From Phycisphaerae bacterium (GTDB lineage Bacteria > Planctomycetota > Phycisphaerae > Sedimentisphaerales > Anaerobacaceae), in contig JAUWIU010000013.1 of assembly GCA_030608075.1 (NCBI GenBank), positions 1-32,701 of the forward strand: a DNA stretch of 32,701 nt, read 5' to 3'. Each line of letters begins with the position of its first letter. Position 1 is the first letter of the stretch. Below, one piece after another: positions 19,382 through 27,536 of the stretch. The notes under the pieces are model-generated. The model ran no database searches. It saw only the letters and a program-made list of their open reading frames with translations, and was not told the DNA's origin. A program made the position numbers and the translations under genes.

Positions 19382-19855
19382 ATGGCCAAGAAATTTACGG
19401 GTTCGGTAAAGTATCTTAAACCCGACCCAAAATACAACAGTAAGCTTGTTTCAAAGTTTGTTAACTGCTTAATGCTTGGCGGCAAGAAAAGTGTTGCGCA
19501 GCAGGTTTTCTATGATGCGATGGACATTATAGCCGATGAGCTTAAGGACGTCGGCGCGCTTGAGGTGTTTGAGACAGCGATTAACAATGTCAAGCCTCTA
19601 CTTGAGGTTCGCAGCAAGCGCGTTGGGGGGGCGAGTTACCAGGTACCAATGCAGGTGAATGCCAAGAGGCAGCAGTCACTTTCGTTTAGATGGCTGCTGG
19701 CCTCGGCCGGCAGTAAAAAAGGCAAGCCCATGTGTCAACGCTTAGCTTCGGAATTGATAGATGCTTATCATCAACGCGGCGGAGCAATGACCACGCGGGA
19801 AAACATTCACAGAATGGCCGAGGCAAACAAGGCATTTGCTCACTTTGCATGGTAA
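19382..19855 (+). CDS. rpsG: Ribosomal protein uS7
   Basis: S7 nucleates assembly of the 30S head and contacts E-site tRNA. The 157-residue length is normal. Recognisable segments are the [20 protein letters not shown] core with the beta hairpin and the [25 protein letters not shown]-terminal helix. AAGGTGG lies before the ATG at 19382. An intrinsic terminator begins 15 bases after its stop codon, so rpsL-rpsG may form the end of the upstream transcript. Confidence 0.96.
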   Translation: MAKKFTGSVKYLKPDPKYNSKLVSKFVNCLMLGGKKSVAQQVFYDAMDIIADELKDVGALEVFETAINNVKPLLEVRSKRVGGASYQVPMQVNAKRQQSLSFRWLLASAGSKKGKPMCQRLASELIDAYHQRGGAMTTRENIHRMAEANKAFAHFAW

Positions 19856-19869
19856 CAGTTGTGGTTTTC

Positions 19870-19912
19870 AACTGCCACGGTGCGTCCAGGAAACAGCCGT
19901 GGCAGTTTTTTT
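19870..19912 (+). terminator. Intrinsic terminator between rpsG and fusA
   Basis: AACTGCCACGG (19870-19880) pairs perfectly over 11 bp with CCGTGGCAGTT (19897-19907). The loop is 16 bases, and the stem's own TT runs into five more T residues (19906-19912, T7). The fusA start codon is only 16 bases further on. It is a textbook rho-independent terminator, placed inside what is normally a continuous operon. Confidence 0.85.
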
Positions 19913-19928
19913 ATCATTGAGATACAAG

Positions 19929-21992
19929 ATGGACAAGTTGCGTAATATCGGGATAATAGCTCATATCGATGCCGGAAAGACAACGCTGACCGAGCGCATC
20001 CTTTACTATACGGGCAAAACCTACAAGATGGGGGAAGTGCACCACGGTACAACGGTTATGGACTACCTGGAAGAGGAGCAGAAAAGAGGTATCACCATTA
20101 CTTCAGCCGCCACAAAGTGCCTCTGGAAGGATGTTGAAATCAACCTTATCGATACGCCGGGGCATATCGATTTTACCGCCGAGGTGGAAAGGTCACTGCG
20201 GGTACTGGACGGTGCCGTTGCGGTGTTTGACGGCAGCGAAGGCGTCCAGGCGCAGACCGAGACAGTTTGGCGACAGGGACGAAAATACCACCTGCCGTGT
20301 CTGTGCTTTGTGAACAAGATGGACAAAACCGGAGCCGATTTCGAGATGACAGTCGAAAGCATTCGTGACAAGCTTCTTGCCAACCCCGTTGTATTGCAGA
20401 TGCCGATTGGCAGCGAAAACTCTTTCAAGGGAATCGTAGACCTTCTTACAATGAAGGCGGTTTTCTTCAAGGCCGAGCGGTTAGGTGCAACTTTTGAGGA
20501 AACCGAAATCCCCGCTGAATTGCGACATGCCGCCGAGCGGCGCAGGGCTCAAATGATTGAGCTTGCAGCCGAATACGATGAGCAGCTAATGGACAGCTTC
20601 GTTCACGACGGACCGATAGATATTGAAATGATTAGTGGAGCAATAAGAAAAGCTACTTTAGCCTGTGAGCTTAATCCCGTGTTTGTCGGCTCAGCCCTGA
20701 AGTACATCGGCGTACAAAGACTGCTTGACGGAGTCGCGGCATATCTGCCGTCACCTTTGGACAAGCCCGTTATAGTCGGGCACAGGCCGAGTGATGAAAG
20801 AAAAAAGATAACCGTCAGGTGCGACCGAAACGCATCACTCGTGGCGCTTGTATTCAAGATTACCAGTGATGTGCACGGGGACCTGAACTTTCTGCGGATT
20901 TATCAGGGGACATTGAAGGCCTCCAGCAGGGTTCTGGACTCCACTGGCAACAAACGGGAGAATATTACGAGGATATTCGAGATGCACGCTGGCGAGCGAC
21001 GTATTCTGGACTCGGCCTCTGCCGGCGATATTGTCGCGGTTGTGGGATTGAAAGAGGCTCTGACAGGAGATACAATTTGCGATACGAAACACCCGGTTTG
21101 TCTTCCGAGTATTACGTTTCCGGAGACGGTAATAAGTATGTCGATAGAGCCGTCGACGTCGGCGGAAAAAGCAAAACTGGTTGACGCGCTCGCAGATTTG
21201 AAGCGTGAAGACCCCACTTTTAAATATAGATATGACAGCGATACAGGCCAGACAATCATCCGTGGAATGGGCGAGCTGCATTTGGAGATATTGGAGCATA
21301 AGTTGGTGCGGGAACGAGGCGTAAAGGTCAGAGTAGGCAAGCCGAGAGTTGCCTACAAGGAGGCCATCACGAAATCTGCGCAAGGTACGGGCAAATTTGT
21401 CCGTCAGACCGGTGGCCACGGTCAATACGGCCACGTTGTTGTGACCGTTGAGCCTCTTGTAACGGATGATGGTCACAGAAGCAACGATATTGAGTTTGAA
21501 AGCAAAGTTGGTGCAGACAAGGTGCCGAGACAGTACACTTCTTCGGTAGAAAGAGGGGTCAGGGATGCCTGCAGCAGTGGTGTTTTGGCGGGTTATCCGA
21601 TTGTAGGGGTTTTGGTGAGGTTGGTCGGAGGCTCTTACCATCCGGTGGATTCTTCGGACCTTGCTTTTGAACAGGCTGCGATGATTGCAATGGAAGAGGC
21701 GATGAAAGCAGGGTGCCCGATTTTGCTTGAGCCAATCATGCGAGTTGAGGCGGTGGTTCCTGAGGCCAATTTGGGAGCGGTGCAGGCCGGCCTGCTCGGA
21801 AAACGTGGCATAATCACGAATTGTCGGGTTCATGGGAATATGCGGGTAATCGATGCGAAGGTACCTCTGGCGGAGATGTTTGGCTATTCGAGCGAGATTA
21901 GAAGCGCGACCAGCGGCCGGGGAACGTTCACAATGGAGCCGTTCAGCTATGACAAAATGCCGGAACGGATTAGTAAGCAAATAATTTTTTAG
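19929..21992 (+). CDS. fusA: Elongation factor G
   Basis: EF-G is the GTPase that drives translocation. The 687-residue protein has P-loop AHIDAGKTT (residues 11-19), RGITITSAAT switch I, DTPGHIDF, NKMD, and domains II-V with the domain IV segment GGHGQYGHV. It begins at the ATG at 19929, because the family's conserved start (MDKLRNIGIIAHIDAGKT) begins there. The frame is open upstream into rpsG, but that stretch encodes nothing conserved. No clear SD precedes it. The N-terminal G domain (TTLTERILYYTG...HHGTTVMDYLEEEQKRG) differs from the E. coli type, so this may be one of several EF-G paralogues common in planctomycetes. A terminator just before it implies its own promoter, or regulated readthrough. 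Confidence 0.94.
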   Translation: MDKLRNIGIIAHIDAGKTTLTERILYYTGKTYKMGEVHHGTTVMDYLEEEQKRGITITSAATKCLWKDVEINLIDTPGHIDFTAEVERSLRVLDGAVAVFDGSEGVQAQTETVWRQGRKYHLPCLCFVNKMDKTGADFEMTVESIRDKLLANPVVLQMPIGSENSFKGIVDLLTMKAVFFKAERLGATFEETEIPAELRHAAERRRAQMIELAAEYDEQLMDSFVHDGPIDIEMISGAIRKATLACELNPVFVGSALKYIGVQRLLDGVAAYLPSPLDKPVIVGHRPSDERKKITVRCDRNASLVALVFKITSDVHGDLNFLRIYQGTLKASSRVLDSTGNKRENITRIFEMHAGERRILDSASAGDIVAVVGLKEALTGDTICDTKHPVCLPSITFPETVISMSIEPSTSAEKAKLVDALADLKREDPTFKYRYDSDTGQTIIRGMGELHLEILEHKLVRERGVKVRVGKPRVAYKEAITKSAQGTGKFVRQTGGHGQYGHVVVTVEPLVTDDGHRSNDIEFESKVGADKVPRQYTSSVERGVRDACSSGVLAGYPIVGVLVRLVGGSYHPVDSSDLAFEQAAMIAMEEAMKAGCPILLEPIMRVEAVVPEANLGAVQAGLLGKRGIITNCRVHGNMRVIDAKVPLAEMFGYSSEIRSATSGRGTFTMEPFSYDKMPERISKQIIF

Positions 21993-22040
21993 AATTTCCT
22001 TTTTTTTCTGGTTTGGCATAAGATTTTTTGCGACATTCTA

Positions 22041-22069
22041 TTGACAAGAGCAAATTTGTATGATATTAT
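22041..22069 (+). promoter_or_regulatory. Strong consensus promoter between fusA and rpsJ
   Basis: A perfect TTGACA (22041-22046) and TATTAT (22064-22069) are separated by exactly 17 bases. This is the best promoter match in the window. It points toward rpsJ and would start RNA near 22076, about 385 bases before the rpsJ ATG. Confidence 0.8.
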
Positions 22070-22075
22070 TAATCT

Positions 22076-22295
22076 TTTTAGCTGTAGCGAGCAGCGTTAA
22101 GGATGCCGCTGCGTTTACGAGTTAGGCTGTGGCATTTCCGTAATTTTGTTAACACGGATGGTTTGTTAGGTAAAGGGCGTGCCAAGACCCGATAAAACGG
22201 CTTTTGCCAGGGCCAGACAGCGCTCCGAGCCTTGATCCTTTAAGGGAGGCGTCTGCCACCGAGCTTTCGGTGCGGAAAAAGGCCTTTCCTAGCAA
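22076..22295 (+). ncRNA. Candidate structured RNA or long leader upstream of rpsJ
   Basis: The 220 bases downstream of the consensus promoter hold no reading frame but fold locally. Stems visible by eye are GCAGCG/CGCTGC and TCCGT/ACGGA, with a GGCA/TGCC closing pair around the latter. Further along are CAGAC/GTCTG enclosing GCCT/AGGC, and CACCGA/TCGGTG with a 4-base loop. A second promoter lies after it, nearer rpsJ. It could be an independent small RNA or a regulatory leader of the S10 group (in E. coli the S10 leader binds L4). I do not recognise it as 6S, SRP, RNase P or tmRNA. Confidence 0.4.
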
Positions 22296-22360
22296 AAAAA
22301 CAAACAAGATGGATTTATCGCCTGGAGAAAAAGTATAAACGAAAACGACAGTTTTTTTTC

Positions 22361-22388
22361 TTGTGTCTGAATTGTAAGTTGATATACT
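22361..22388 (+). promoter_or_regulatory. Possible proximal promoter of rpsJ
   Basis: TTGTGT (22361-22366) and TATACT (22383-22388) are 16 bases apart, about 70 bases before the rpsJ ATG. The match is weaker than that of the upstream consensus promoter. Confidence 0.45.
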
Positions 22389-22461
22389 ACAGAGCTTTGT
22401 AGGTTTTTGGCATAAAATTCAAAACAGCGAACCGCCGTTTTGTTGAATTGGAAAGGCAATT

Positions 22462-22776
22462 ATGCCCACCGAAACCGAAAGAATAAGGATTAGAATGGAG
22501 GCGTACGACCACAGGCTCCTTGATGCTTCGGCCAAGGAGATAGTGCAGCACGCCCGACGAACCAACACGCGTGTCAGTGGGCCAATACCGCTGCCAACGC
22601 GAGTTGAGAGATACACGGTTTTGCGAAGTCCACACATTGATAAGAAGTCGCGTGAGCAGTTTGAGTTGCGAACTCATAAGCGTTTGATTGATATCCACGA
22701 CGCAAACGCCCGAACCGTGGAAGTGCTGAATCGGTTGGTGGTTCCGGCGGGGATTTTTGTAAAAATTAAGGCGTGA
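22462..22776 (+). CDS. rpsJ: Ribosomal protein uS10
   Basis: S10 is part of the 30S head and, with NusB and NusG, of transcription antitermination complexes. The 104-residue protein is canonical: [20 protein letters not shown], then [20 protein letters not shown], and [21 protein letters not shown] lies at 22451-22456, five bases before the ATG. It is the first gene of the S10 group, behind a gap with two promoters. Confidence 0.97.
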   Translation: MPTETERIRIRMEAYDHRLLDASAKEIVQHARRTNTRVSGPIPLPTRVERYTVLRSPHIDKKSREQFELRTHKRLIDIHDANARTVEVLNRLVVPAGIFVKIKA

Positions 22777-22808
22777 GACGCAGTTGGCAGGTTGAAATAG
22801 ACAGTACG

Positions 22809-23459
22809 ATGAAGGAAATGTTGTTAGGGAAAAAAGTTGGAATGACCCAGGTCTACGACGACTCTGGCAGGCTTCTGCCGGTTACTGTCATACAGGCCGG
22901 CCCCTGCCATGTCCTGCAGGTGAAAACCGTCCAGACCGACGGCTACAATGCGGTTCAGTTGGGTTACGAAGATGTTAAACGGTCTCGCAGAAAAAGGCCT
23001 CAAGCTGGCCATGCTGACAAGGCCGGTTCAGTGCCGAAAAAGTTCGTCAGAGAGATGCGTTTGGCTGATTCCGCTGATTCGGGATACAAGATGGGGGATT
23101 CTGTTACCGTTTCGGCATTTTTGCAAACCGAGTATGTCGATGTTGTGGGTATTAGCAAGGGCAAAGGCTTCGCCGGCGTAATGAAGCGTCACGGGTTTGG
23201 CGGTTTCCCTGGTTCTCACGGTACAGAGCGCAAGCACCGGGCTCCCGGGTCAATATCGAGTTTTGCCAGTGATGCCGGGCACGGCGGCAACTTGAAAAAG
23301 GGGAAAAAAATGCCAGGCCACATGGGCCATGAGCGGGTTACAAGCAAAAACCACCGCTTGGTATCAGTAGACCAGGAGAAGAATCTATTGGTGGTGAAGG
23401 GCACTGTTCCCGGTCCTGCCGGCGGTTACGTGATAGTTCGTCGTGCCACCAAGGCCTGA
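22809..23459 (+). CDS. rplC: Ribosomal protein uL3
   Basis: L3 is an early assembly protein whose loop reaches toward the peptidyl-transferase centre. The product is 216 residues and starts MKEMLLGKKVGMTQVYDDSGR. The central extension SKGKGFAGVMKRHGFGG is followed by SHGTERKHRAPGSI. The ATG at 22809 fits the family start; an upstream GTG overlapping the rpsJ stop codon adds residues with no similarity. No strong SD is seen, so translational coupling to rpsJ is possible. Confidence 0.94.
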   Translation: MKEMLLGKKVGMTQVYDDSGRLLPVTVIQAGPCHVLQVKTVQTDGYNAVQLGYEDVKRSRRKRPQAGHADKAGSVPKKFVREMRLADSADSGYKMGDSVTVSAFLQTEYVDVVGISKGKGFAGVMKRHGFGGFPGSHGTERKHRAPGSISSFASDAGHGGNLKKGKKMPGHMGHERVTSKNHRLVSVDQEKNLLVVKGTVPGPAGGYVIVRRATKA

Positions 23460-23483
23460 AATGCTGGAGAATACAAACTAATA

Positions 23484-24125
23484 ATGATTGACTTGGCTAT
23501 TTACAACAAAGAAGGGCACGAAGTTGACAGCTTAACAGTCGATGAGTCGATTCTTGGCGGACATGTCAGATATCCGCTGCTCAAACAGGCGATTGTTATG
23601 TACCACGCGAATAAGCGTGTCGGCACTGCGACGACCAAAAGCAGGGGGATGGTGGCCGGTTCGACCAGAAAACTGTTCCGCCAAAAAGGCACAGGCAACG
23701 CGCGCGTTGGTAATATAAGGACAGGCAAGCGTGTAGGCGGTGGTGTTACTTTTGCTAAAATCGTCAAAGACTTTGGCCAGCGTATGCCTAAAAAGCAACG
23801 AAGGCTGGCGCGAAATTCGGCGATTTTGGCCAAGCTTTTGAGCAACAACATTATCGTGGTTGATGAGTTAACGTTCGAGCAACCAAAGACCCGCGATTTT
23901 GTGAGCGTTTTGGTCAATCTTAAGATTGACCGGAGCTGTCTCGTAACGATTAACTCTGCGGATGAGAACCTTTACAAGTCCGCCAGGAACATTCCAAAGG
24001 TAGCAGTGATGCCGGTGGCAGAGTTGAATGCCGGCGATATCTGCAACCACAGCAAGATATTGTTTACAAAAGAGGCATTTGTGGCCCTCTTGGATAGGAA
24101 CGAGAACGACATAAGAGAGAATTGA
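23484..24125 (+). CDS. rplD: Ribosomal protein uL4
   Basis: L4 lines the peptide exit tunnel and in enterobacteria represses its own operon. The product is 213 residues. The long tunnel loop is clear (TTKSRGMVAGSTRKLFRQKG, then TGNARVGNIRTG, and FGQRMPKKQRRLAR). The following rplW overlaps its stop codon by four bases, so the two are probably translationally coupled. A structured region upstream of rpsJ makes L4 feedback conceivable, but that is only inference. Confidence 0.95.
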   Translation: MIDLAIYNKEGHEVDSLTVDESILGGHVRYPLLKQAIVMYHANKRVGTATTKSRGMVAGSTRKLFRQKGTGNARVGNIRTGKRVGGGVTFAKIVKDFGQRMPKKQRRLARNSAILAKLLSNNIIVVDELTFEQPKTRDFVSVLVNLKIDRSCLVTINSADENLYKSARNIPKVAVMPVAELNAGDICNHSKILFTKEAFVALLDRNENDIREN

Positions 24126-24415
24126 CGGCAATTTCCGTGGACGACTACAGCGTAATAATTCGACCCTTGATTACCGAGCAGGGAATGCACTTTGCCAACG
24201 TAAAAGGAGCGTATTCTTTTGAGGTAAACAAGAAAGCTAATAAGGCACAGATAAGAAAGGCCGTCGAGAAGATATACGCAGTGAAGGTCAGTAAAGTCAG
24301 AACTGCCAACCGAACAGGCAAGCATCGTCGCAGAGGAAGTAACTTTGGAATGACGTCAAGCTGGAAAAAAGCGGTTGTGTTTTTAGAATCCGATTATCAC
24401 ATAGATTTATTCTGA
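24122..24415 (+). CDS. rplW: Ribosomal protein uL23
   Basis: L23 sits at the exit of the tunnel and docks trigger factor and SRP. The 97-residue reading starts at TTG 24122, which overlaps the rplD stop in TTGA and has AGAGA upstream. A GTG at 24137 gives a protein of 92 residues and is a real alternative, since conserved sequence begins at VIIRPLITEQGM. The remainder (YSFEVNKKANKAQIRKAVEKIY, shortened here) is typical of the family. Confidence 0.9.
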   Translation: MTAISVDDYSVIIRPLITEQGMHFANVKGAYSFEVNKKANKAQIRKAVEKIYAVKVSKVRTANRTGKHRRRGSNFGMTSSWKKAVVFLESDYHIDLF

Positions 24416-24442
24416 CATGAAAAGCCAAAGGCGGTAGTGATT

Positions 24443-25294
24443 ATGGGCGTCCGAGTATACAAACCGACGAGTGCGGGACGACGAAACGCTTCGGTGAATG
24501 ATTATGCTGAGCTGACGACAGACAGGCCTGAGAAGTCGCTTTGCAAGAGAATCAGCAAAACCGGCGGCAGAAATCACCATGGCGTTACGACTGCGCGATT
24601 CAGAGGCGGAGGTGCCCGAAGAATTTACCGTATCATCGATTTTAAGCGCAACAAAGATGGTGTTCCGGCAAGGGTCGCCACGGTTGAATATGACCCCAAC
24701 AGGAATTGTTTTATATCGCTGCTGCACTATGCCGACGGCGAAAAAAGATATATACTGGCCCCGTTAGGTATAAGAGTGGGCGACCGAGTTGAAAGCGGGT
24801 TGTCTTGTGAGCCTAAGCCTGGTAATGCGATGCCTTTATCTTCGATACCGAGTGGGCTGGAAATCCATAATATCGAAATGACGGTCGGCCAGGGCGGCAA
24901 GCTGGTCAGGGGTGCCGGTAGTGTTGCGAGGATTATGGCTAAAGAAGGAAACTGGGTCAGCATTGTGCTGCCCAGCGGTGAGATGCGCATGGTGAGGAAG
25001 GAATGCCGAGCGACAATCGGTAGATTGAGTAACCCTGACCACCAACATGTTAGGATCGGAAAGGCTGGGCGAAAGCGACATATGGGGCGGAGACCACACG
25101 TAAGAGGGTGTGCCATGAACCCTGTTGATCACCCAATGGGCGGCGGTGAAGGACATCGAAGCGGCGGGCGGCATCCCTGTTCGCCGACCGGTGTGCCGGC
25201 TAAAGGCGGCAAAACCAGGAATCCGAGAAATCCGAGTAATAAGAGAATTATTCGTAGACGCAAGAATAAAAGACAAGGACAGTTGGTCCTGTAA
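24443..25294 (+). CDS. rplB: Ribosomal protein uL2
   Basis: L2 is needed for subunit association and peptidyl-transferase assembly. The product is 283 residues and starts [15 protein letters not shown], matching the family's (K)YKPTSPGRR start. Conserved SH3-like and KOW-like core segments are present. The C-terminal loop [13 protein letters not shown] contains the highly conserved histidine, followed by a basic tail ([18 protein letters not shown]). A GTG six bases upstream is in frame but less likely. A purine-rich AAGGCGG lies before the ATG. Confidence 0.96.
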   Translation: MGVRVYKPTSAGRRNASVNDYAELTTDRPEKSLCKRISKTGGRNHHGVTTARFRGGGARRIYRIIDFKRNKDGVPARVATVEYDPNRNCFISLLHYADGEKRYILAPLGIRVGDRVESGLSCEPKPGNAMPLSSIPSGLEIHNIEMTVGQGGKLVRGAGSVARIMAKEGNWVSIVLPSGEMRMVRKECRATIGRLSNPDHQHVRIGKAGRKRHMGRRPHVRGCAMNPVDHPMGGGEGHRSGGRHPCSPTGVPAKGGKTRNPRNPSNKRIIRRRKNKRQGQLVL

Positions 25295-25317
25295 TTGACA
25301 AGTGTTTAGGAACACTA

Positions 25318-25587
25318 ATGGGAAGATCGCTTAAAAAAGGGCCTTATGTTGATGTAAAGCTGTTTGCGAAGGTGAGCAGACAGACCGAGAGTGGTTCTCG
25401 TGAACCAATCAAGACCTGGGCGAGACGCTGCACGATAATTCCGGAATTTGTCGGCTTTACCTTTTTGGTTCATAATGGCAAACTGTTTCACAAGGTCTTC
25501 GTTACCGAGGATATGGTTGGCCATAAGTTAGGCGAGTTTTCGCCGACCAGGACGTTTAAGGGGCATTCAAGCAGGAGAATGAAGTAG
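25318..25587 (+). CDS. rpsS: Ribosomal protein uS19
   Basis: S19 binds 16S rRNA in the 30S head with S13. The 89-residue protein starts [19 protein letters not shown] and has the conserved [22 protein letters not shown] region, shortened here. TAGGA precedes the ATG. A hairpin lies 10 bases after its stop codon, before rplV. Confidence 0.97.
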   Translation: MGRSLKKGPYVDVKLFAKVSRQTESGSREPIKTWARRCTIIPEFVGFTFLVHNGKLFHKVFVTEDMVGHKLGEFSPTRTFKGHSSRRMK

Positions 25588-25597
25588 TGGTGCACGT

Positions 25598-25633
25598 GTT
25601 GCGCCTTGTATGAGGCGCAACTAAAGGTTTTTT
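25598..25633 (+). terminator. Hairpin plus T-run in the leader of rplV
   Basis: GTTGCGCCT (25598-25606) pairs perfectly over 9 bp with AGGCGCAAC (25613-25621) around a 6-base loop. A run of six T residues (25628-25633) follows after six bases, and the rplV ATG is at 25637. The gap between stem and T-run makes it a poor complete terminator. It may instead pause or attenuate transcription, or serve as a protein-binding site next to the rplV SD (AAAGG). Confidence 0.5.
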
Positions 25634-25636
25634 GGT

Positions 25637-26185
25637 ATGTTAAGTTCTACGAGATTGAAAGAGTTCTGTCAGCAGCGTCAGGTGAGCATAGAGCAGTTAG
25701 CAGGTCAGCTTGCCAGAGGCGGCTTGAACAGTAAAGAAGCTGCAGCGGCGATTAAGAACTGGCAGAAGGGCTTGCTGAAGCCTGTTCCGCGCAGGGAGGA
25801 TATTCGCCAACTGGCGGCGGGCCTGTCGGCAGAGGTCAATGACTTGGCTGCGTGGTGTTCGTCGTATCGATTCGCCCCTATGTCGGCTCGCAAGGTCAGA
25901 TTGGTTACTCAATTGATAATGGGACGAACTGTCCAGGACGCTCTGGATATTCTCAAGTTCACGAGGAAACGCGCCGCAGCAATGGTTGAAAAAGTTCTCA
26001 AAAGCGCTGTGGCAGATGCGGATGAGCAGCAGGCCAATGTTGATAATCTCTACGTCTGCGAGGCGCGAGTTGATGATGCAGGAGTGCGTATCGGCACAAA
26101 AAGATGGATACCAAAAGACAGAGGCAGAGCACACCCTATCCGTAAAAAAGCTTGTCACATACATATAACGGTTGCACAACCCTGA
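25637..26185 (+). CDS. rplV: Ribosomal protein uL22 with N-terminal HTH-like extension
   Basis: L22 lines the exit tunnel. The L22 core begins near residue 76 (YRFAPMSARKVRLVTQLI) and ends with RIGTKRWIPKDRGRAHPIRK and HITVAQP, as in the family. The protein has 182 residues against the usual 110-115. The first 73 or so (STRLKEFCQQRQVSIEQLAG, later KEAAAAIKNWQKG and REDIRQLAAGLSAEVNDLAA) form a pattern of four to five short helices. It is similar to Cro/CI-type helix-turn-helix domains, though I cannot confirm this. The start at ATG 25637 has SD AAAGG at 25623-25627. The extension is in frame and has normal codon use. I recall comparable extensions in some Phycisphaerae L22 proteins but cannot verify it. 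A hairpin lies directly upstream. Confidence 0.92.
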   Translation: MLSSTRLKEFCQQRQVSIEQLAGQLARGGLNSKEAAAAIKNWQKGLLKPVPRREDIRQLAAGLSAEVNDLAAWCSSYRFAPMSARKVRLVTQLIMGRTVQDALDILKFTRKRAAAMVEKVLKSAVADADEQQANVDNLYVCEARVDDAGVRIGTKRWIPKDRGRAHPIRKKACHIHITVAQP

Positions 26186-26229
26186 CGTGTGAATCCTGAA
26201 ACGAGACACGAAATACGAGACATAAAGTT

Positions 26230-27045
26230 ATGGGTCAGAAGACGTCGCCAATAGGCTTTAGAACAGGGATAACCCTTGGATGGCAAAGCGTCTGGTACGC
26301 TCCAAAGGCCAACTATGGCAATTTTCTTGTCGAGGACCAGAAGATTCGCCGGTATGTCGACATGAAGTTTAATCGGCGGATGCCCAAAGGGGCGGTCGCC
26401 AGGATTGAGGTAGTCCGGACTCGCAACGAGGTAAAGGTAACACTGCACAGCGCCAGGCCGGGTGTAGTGATAGGTCCGCGAGGTGCAGAAGTCGAGAGAC
26501 TGCAGGAAGAGCTTGAGAATATGATAGACCGAAAGGTCGGGGTCAATGTTATCGAAATAAAATCGCCCGACCTCAATGCCACTTTGGTTGCCGAGGCGAT
26601 AGCCGAGCAGCTAAGCAAACGGGCATCGTTCAGGCGTACGATGAAGCAGTATTGTGAGTTCGCCATGAATGCCGGTGCCAAAGGGGTCAAGATAATCTGC
26701 TCTGGACGTTTGGCGGGAGCTGAAATGGCTCGCAAGGAAACCCAGAAGCTTGGTAGTATTCCGCTTCAAACATTAGATGCGAATGTGGATTATGCCGTGG
26801 CAACATCGCGGACGACCTATGGAGCAATAGGCGTTAAGGTTTGGATCTATAAAGGCAGATTTGGTGAAGAGATTGAGCCGAAGTTTACTCGTCGTCGTCG
26901 CGCACCGAGGCATTCAGGCCCGCCAGCCGGTAGAGGCGCCAGGGGCAGCGGTGCACCGGCTCAAAGGCCGGTAAGCGATAGTGTCGCAAAAACGGCTGCT
27001 CACCCGGAGAAAAGCGGCCCGGATAAAACCGACGCTGCAAAATGA
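26230..27045 (+). CDS. rpsC: Ribosomal protein uS3
   Basis: S3 lies at the mRNA entry tunnel and has helicase activity with S4 and S5. The N-terminal KH type II domain has its GPRG loop at residues 82-85 (VVIGPRGAEVERLQ), and the C-terminal S3 domain includes GRLAGAEMARKE and TTYGAIGVKVWIYKG. Residues about 219-271 form a Gly/Pro/Arg-rich, low-complexity tail. It makes the protein 271 residues long against about 233 in E. coli. The start at 26230 matches the family's MGQK start. Confidence 0.96.
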   Translation: MGQKTSPIGFRTGITLGWQSVWYAPKANYGNFLVEDQKIRRYVDMKFNRRMPKGAVARIEVVRTRNEVKVTLHSARPGVVIGPRGAEVERLQEELENMIDRKVGVNVIEIKSPDLNATLVAEAIAEQLSKRASFRRTMKQYCEFAMNAGAKGVKIICSGRLAGAEMARKETQKLGSIPLQTLDANVDYAVATSRTTYGAIGVKVWIYKGRFGEEIEPKFTRRRRAPRHSGPPAGRGARGSGAPAQRPVSDSVAKTAAHPEKSGPDKTDAAK

Positions 27046-27101
27046 AATGGAAGACTGCAAGAGGCTGTGGAATCTTGATTGATTCTTAAGGGTATGAAAC
27101 A

Positions 27102-27521
27102 ATGGCAATGATGCCGAAAAGAGTTAAGTATCGAAAGAGTCAACGCGGCAAAATGAAAGGCAATGCGTCGCGAACTAATTTTGTGGCGTTTGGCGAGTAT
27201 GGTCTCCAGGCTTTGCAGACCAGTTGGATAAGCGCCAAGCATATTGAAGCCGGGAGAGTTGCTGCGACCCACTTTCTACAGCGCGAAGGCAAAGTATACC
27301 TGAGGATATTCCCGCACAAGCCGGTAAGCAGCAAGCCTTTGGAGACTCGAATGGGAAAAGGCAAGGGTGAGCCCGAATTCTGGGTGGCGCGGGTTCGTCC
27401 CGGCACTGTTATGTTTGAAATCGGCGGAGTCCAGGAAGATGTGGCGAAACAGGCATTCGTGCGGGTTGCTCATAAGATGCCGATTAGATGTAGATTTGTT
27501 AAGCGCAGACACACGCTATAA
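27102..27521 (+). CDS. rplP: Ribosomal protein uL16
   Basis: L16 organises the A-site tRNA binding region of the large subunit. The 139-residue protein starts MAMMPKRVKYRKSQRGKMKG. It has ISAKHIEAGRVAATHF, KPLETRMGKGKGEPEFWVA and HKMPIRCRFVKR, all family hallmarks. It is followed by rpmC 15 bases downstream. Confidence 0.96.
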   Translation: MAMMPKRVKYRKSQRGKMKGNASRTNFVAFGEYGLQALQTSWISAKHIEAGRVAATHFLQREGKVYLRIFPHKPVSSKPLETRMGKGKGEPEFWVARVRPGTVMFEIGGVQEDVAKQAFVRVAHKMPIRCRFVKRRHTL

Positions 27522-27536
27522 CGAGGCGAGCTTGAA

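Noticed and set aside
19836-19928. Earlier fusA start overlapping rpsG
   Set aside because: The added residues are unconserved and the frame crosses the terminator hairpin; the family start begins at ATG 19929.
20835-22019. A 394-codon open frame on the minus strand opposite fusA
   Set aside because: It mirrors the codon pattern of fusA on the other strand, gives no recognisable protein and has no start signals. Similar long minus-strand frames opposite rpoC (17383-18279) and the lipoprotein gene (1656-2405) were rejected for the same reason.
22076-22295. 6S RNA, SRP RNA or tmRNA
   Set aside because: None of the diagnostic motifs of these RNAs was seen; it is kept only as an unclassified candidate RNA.
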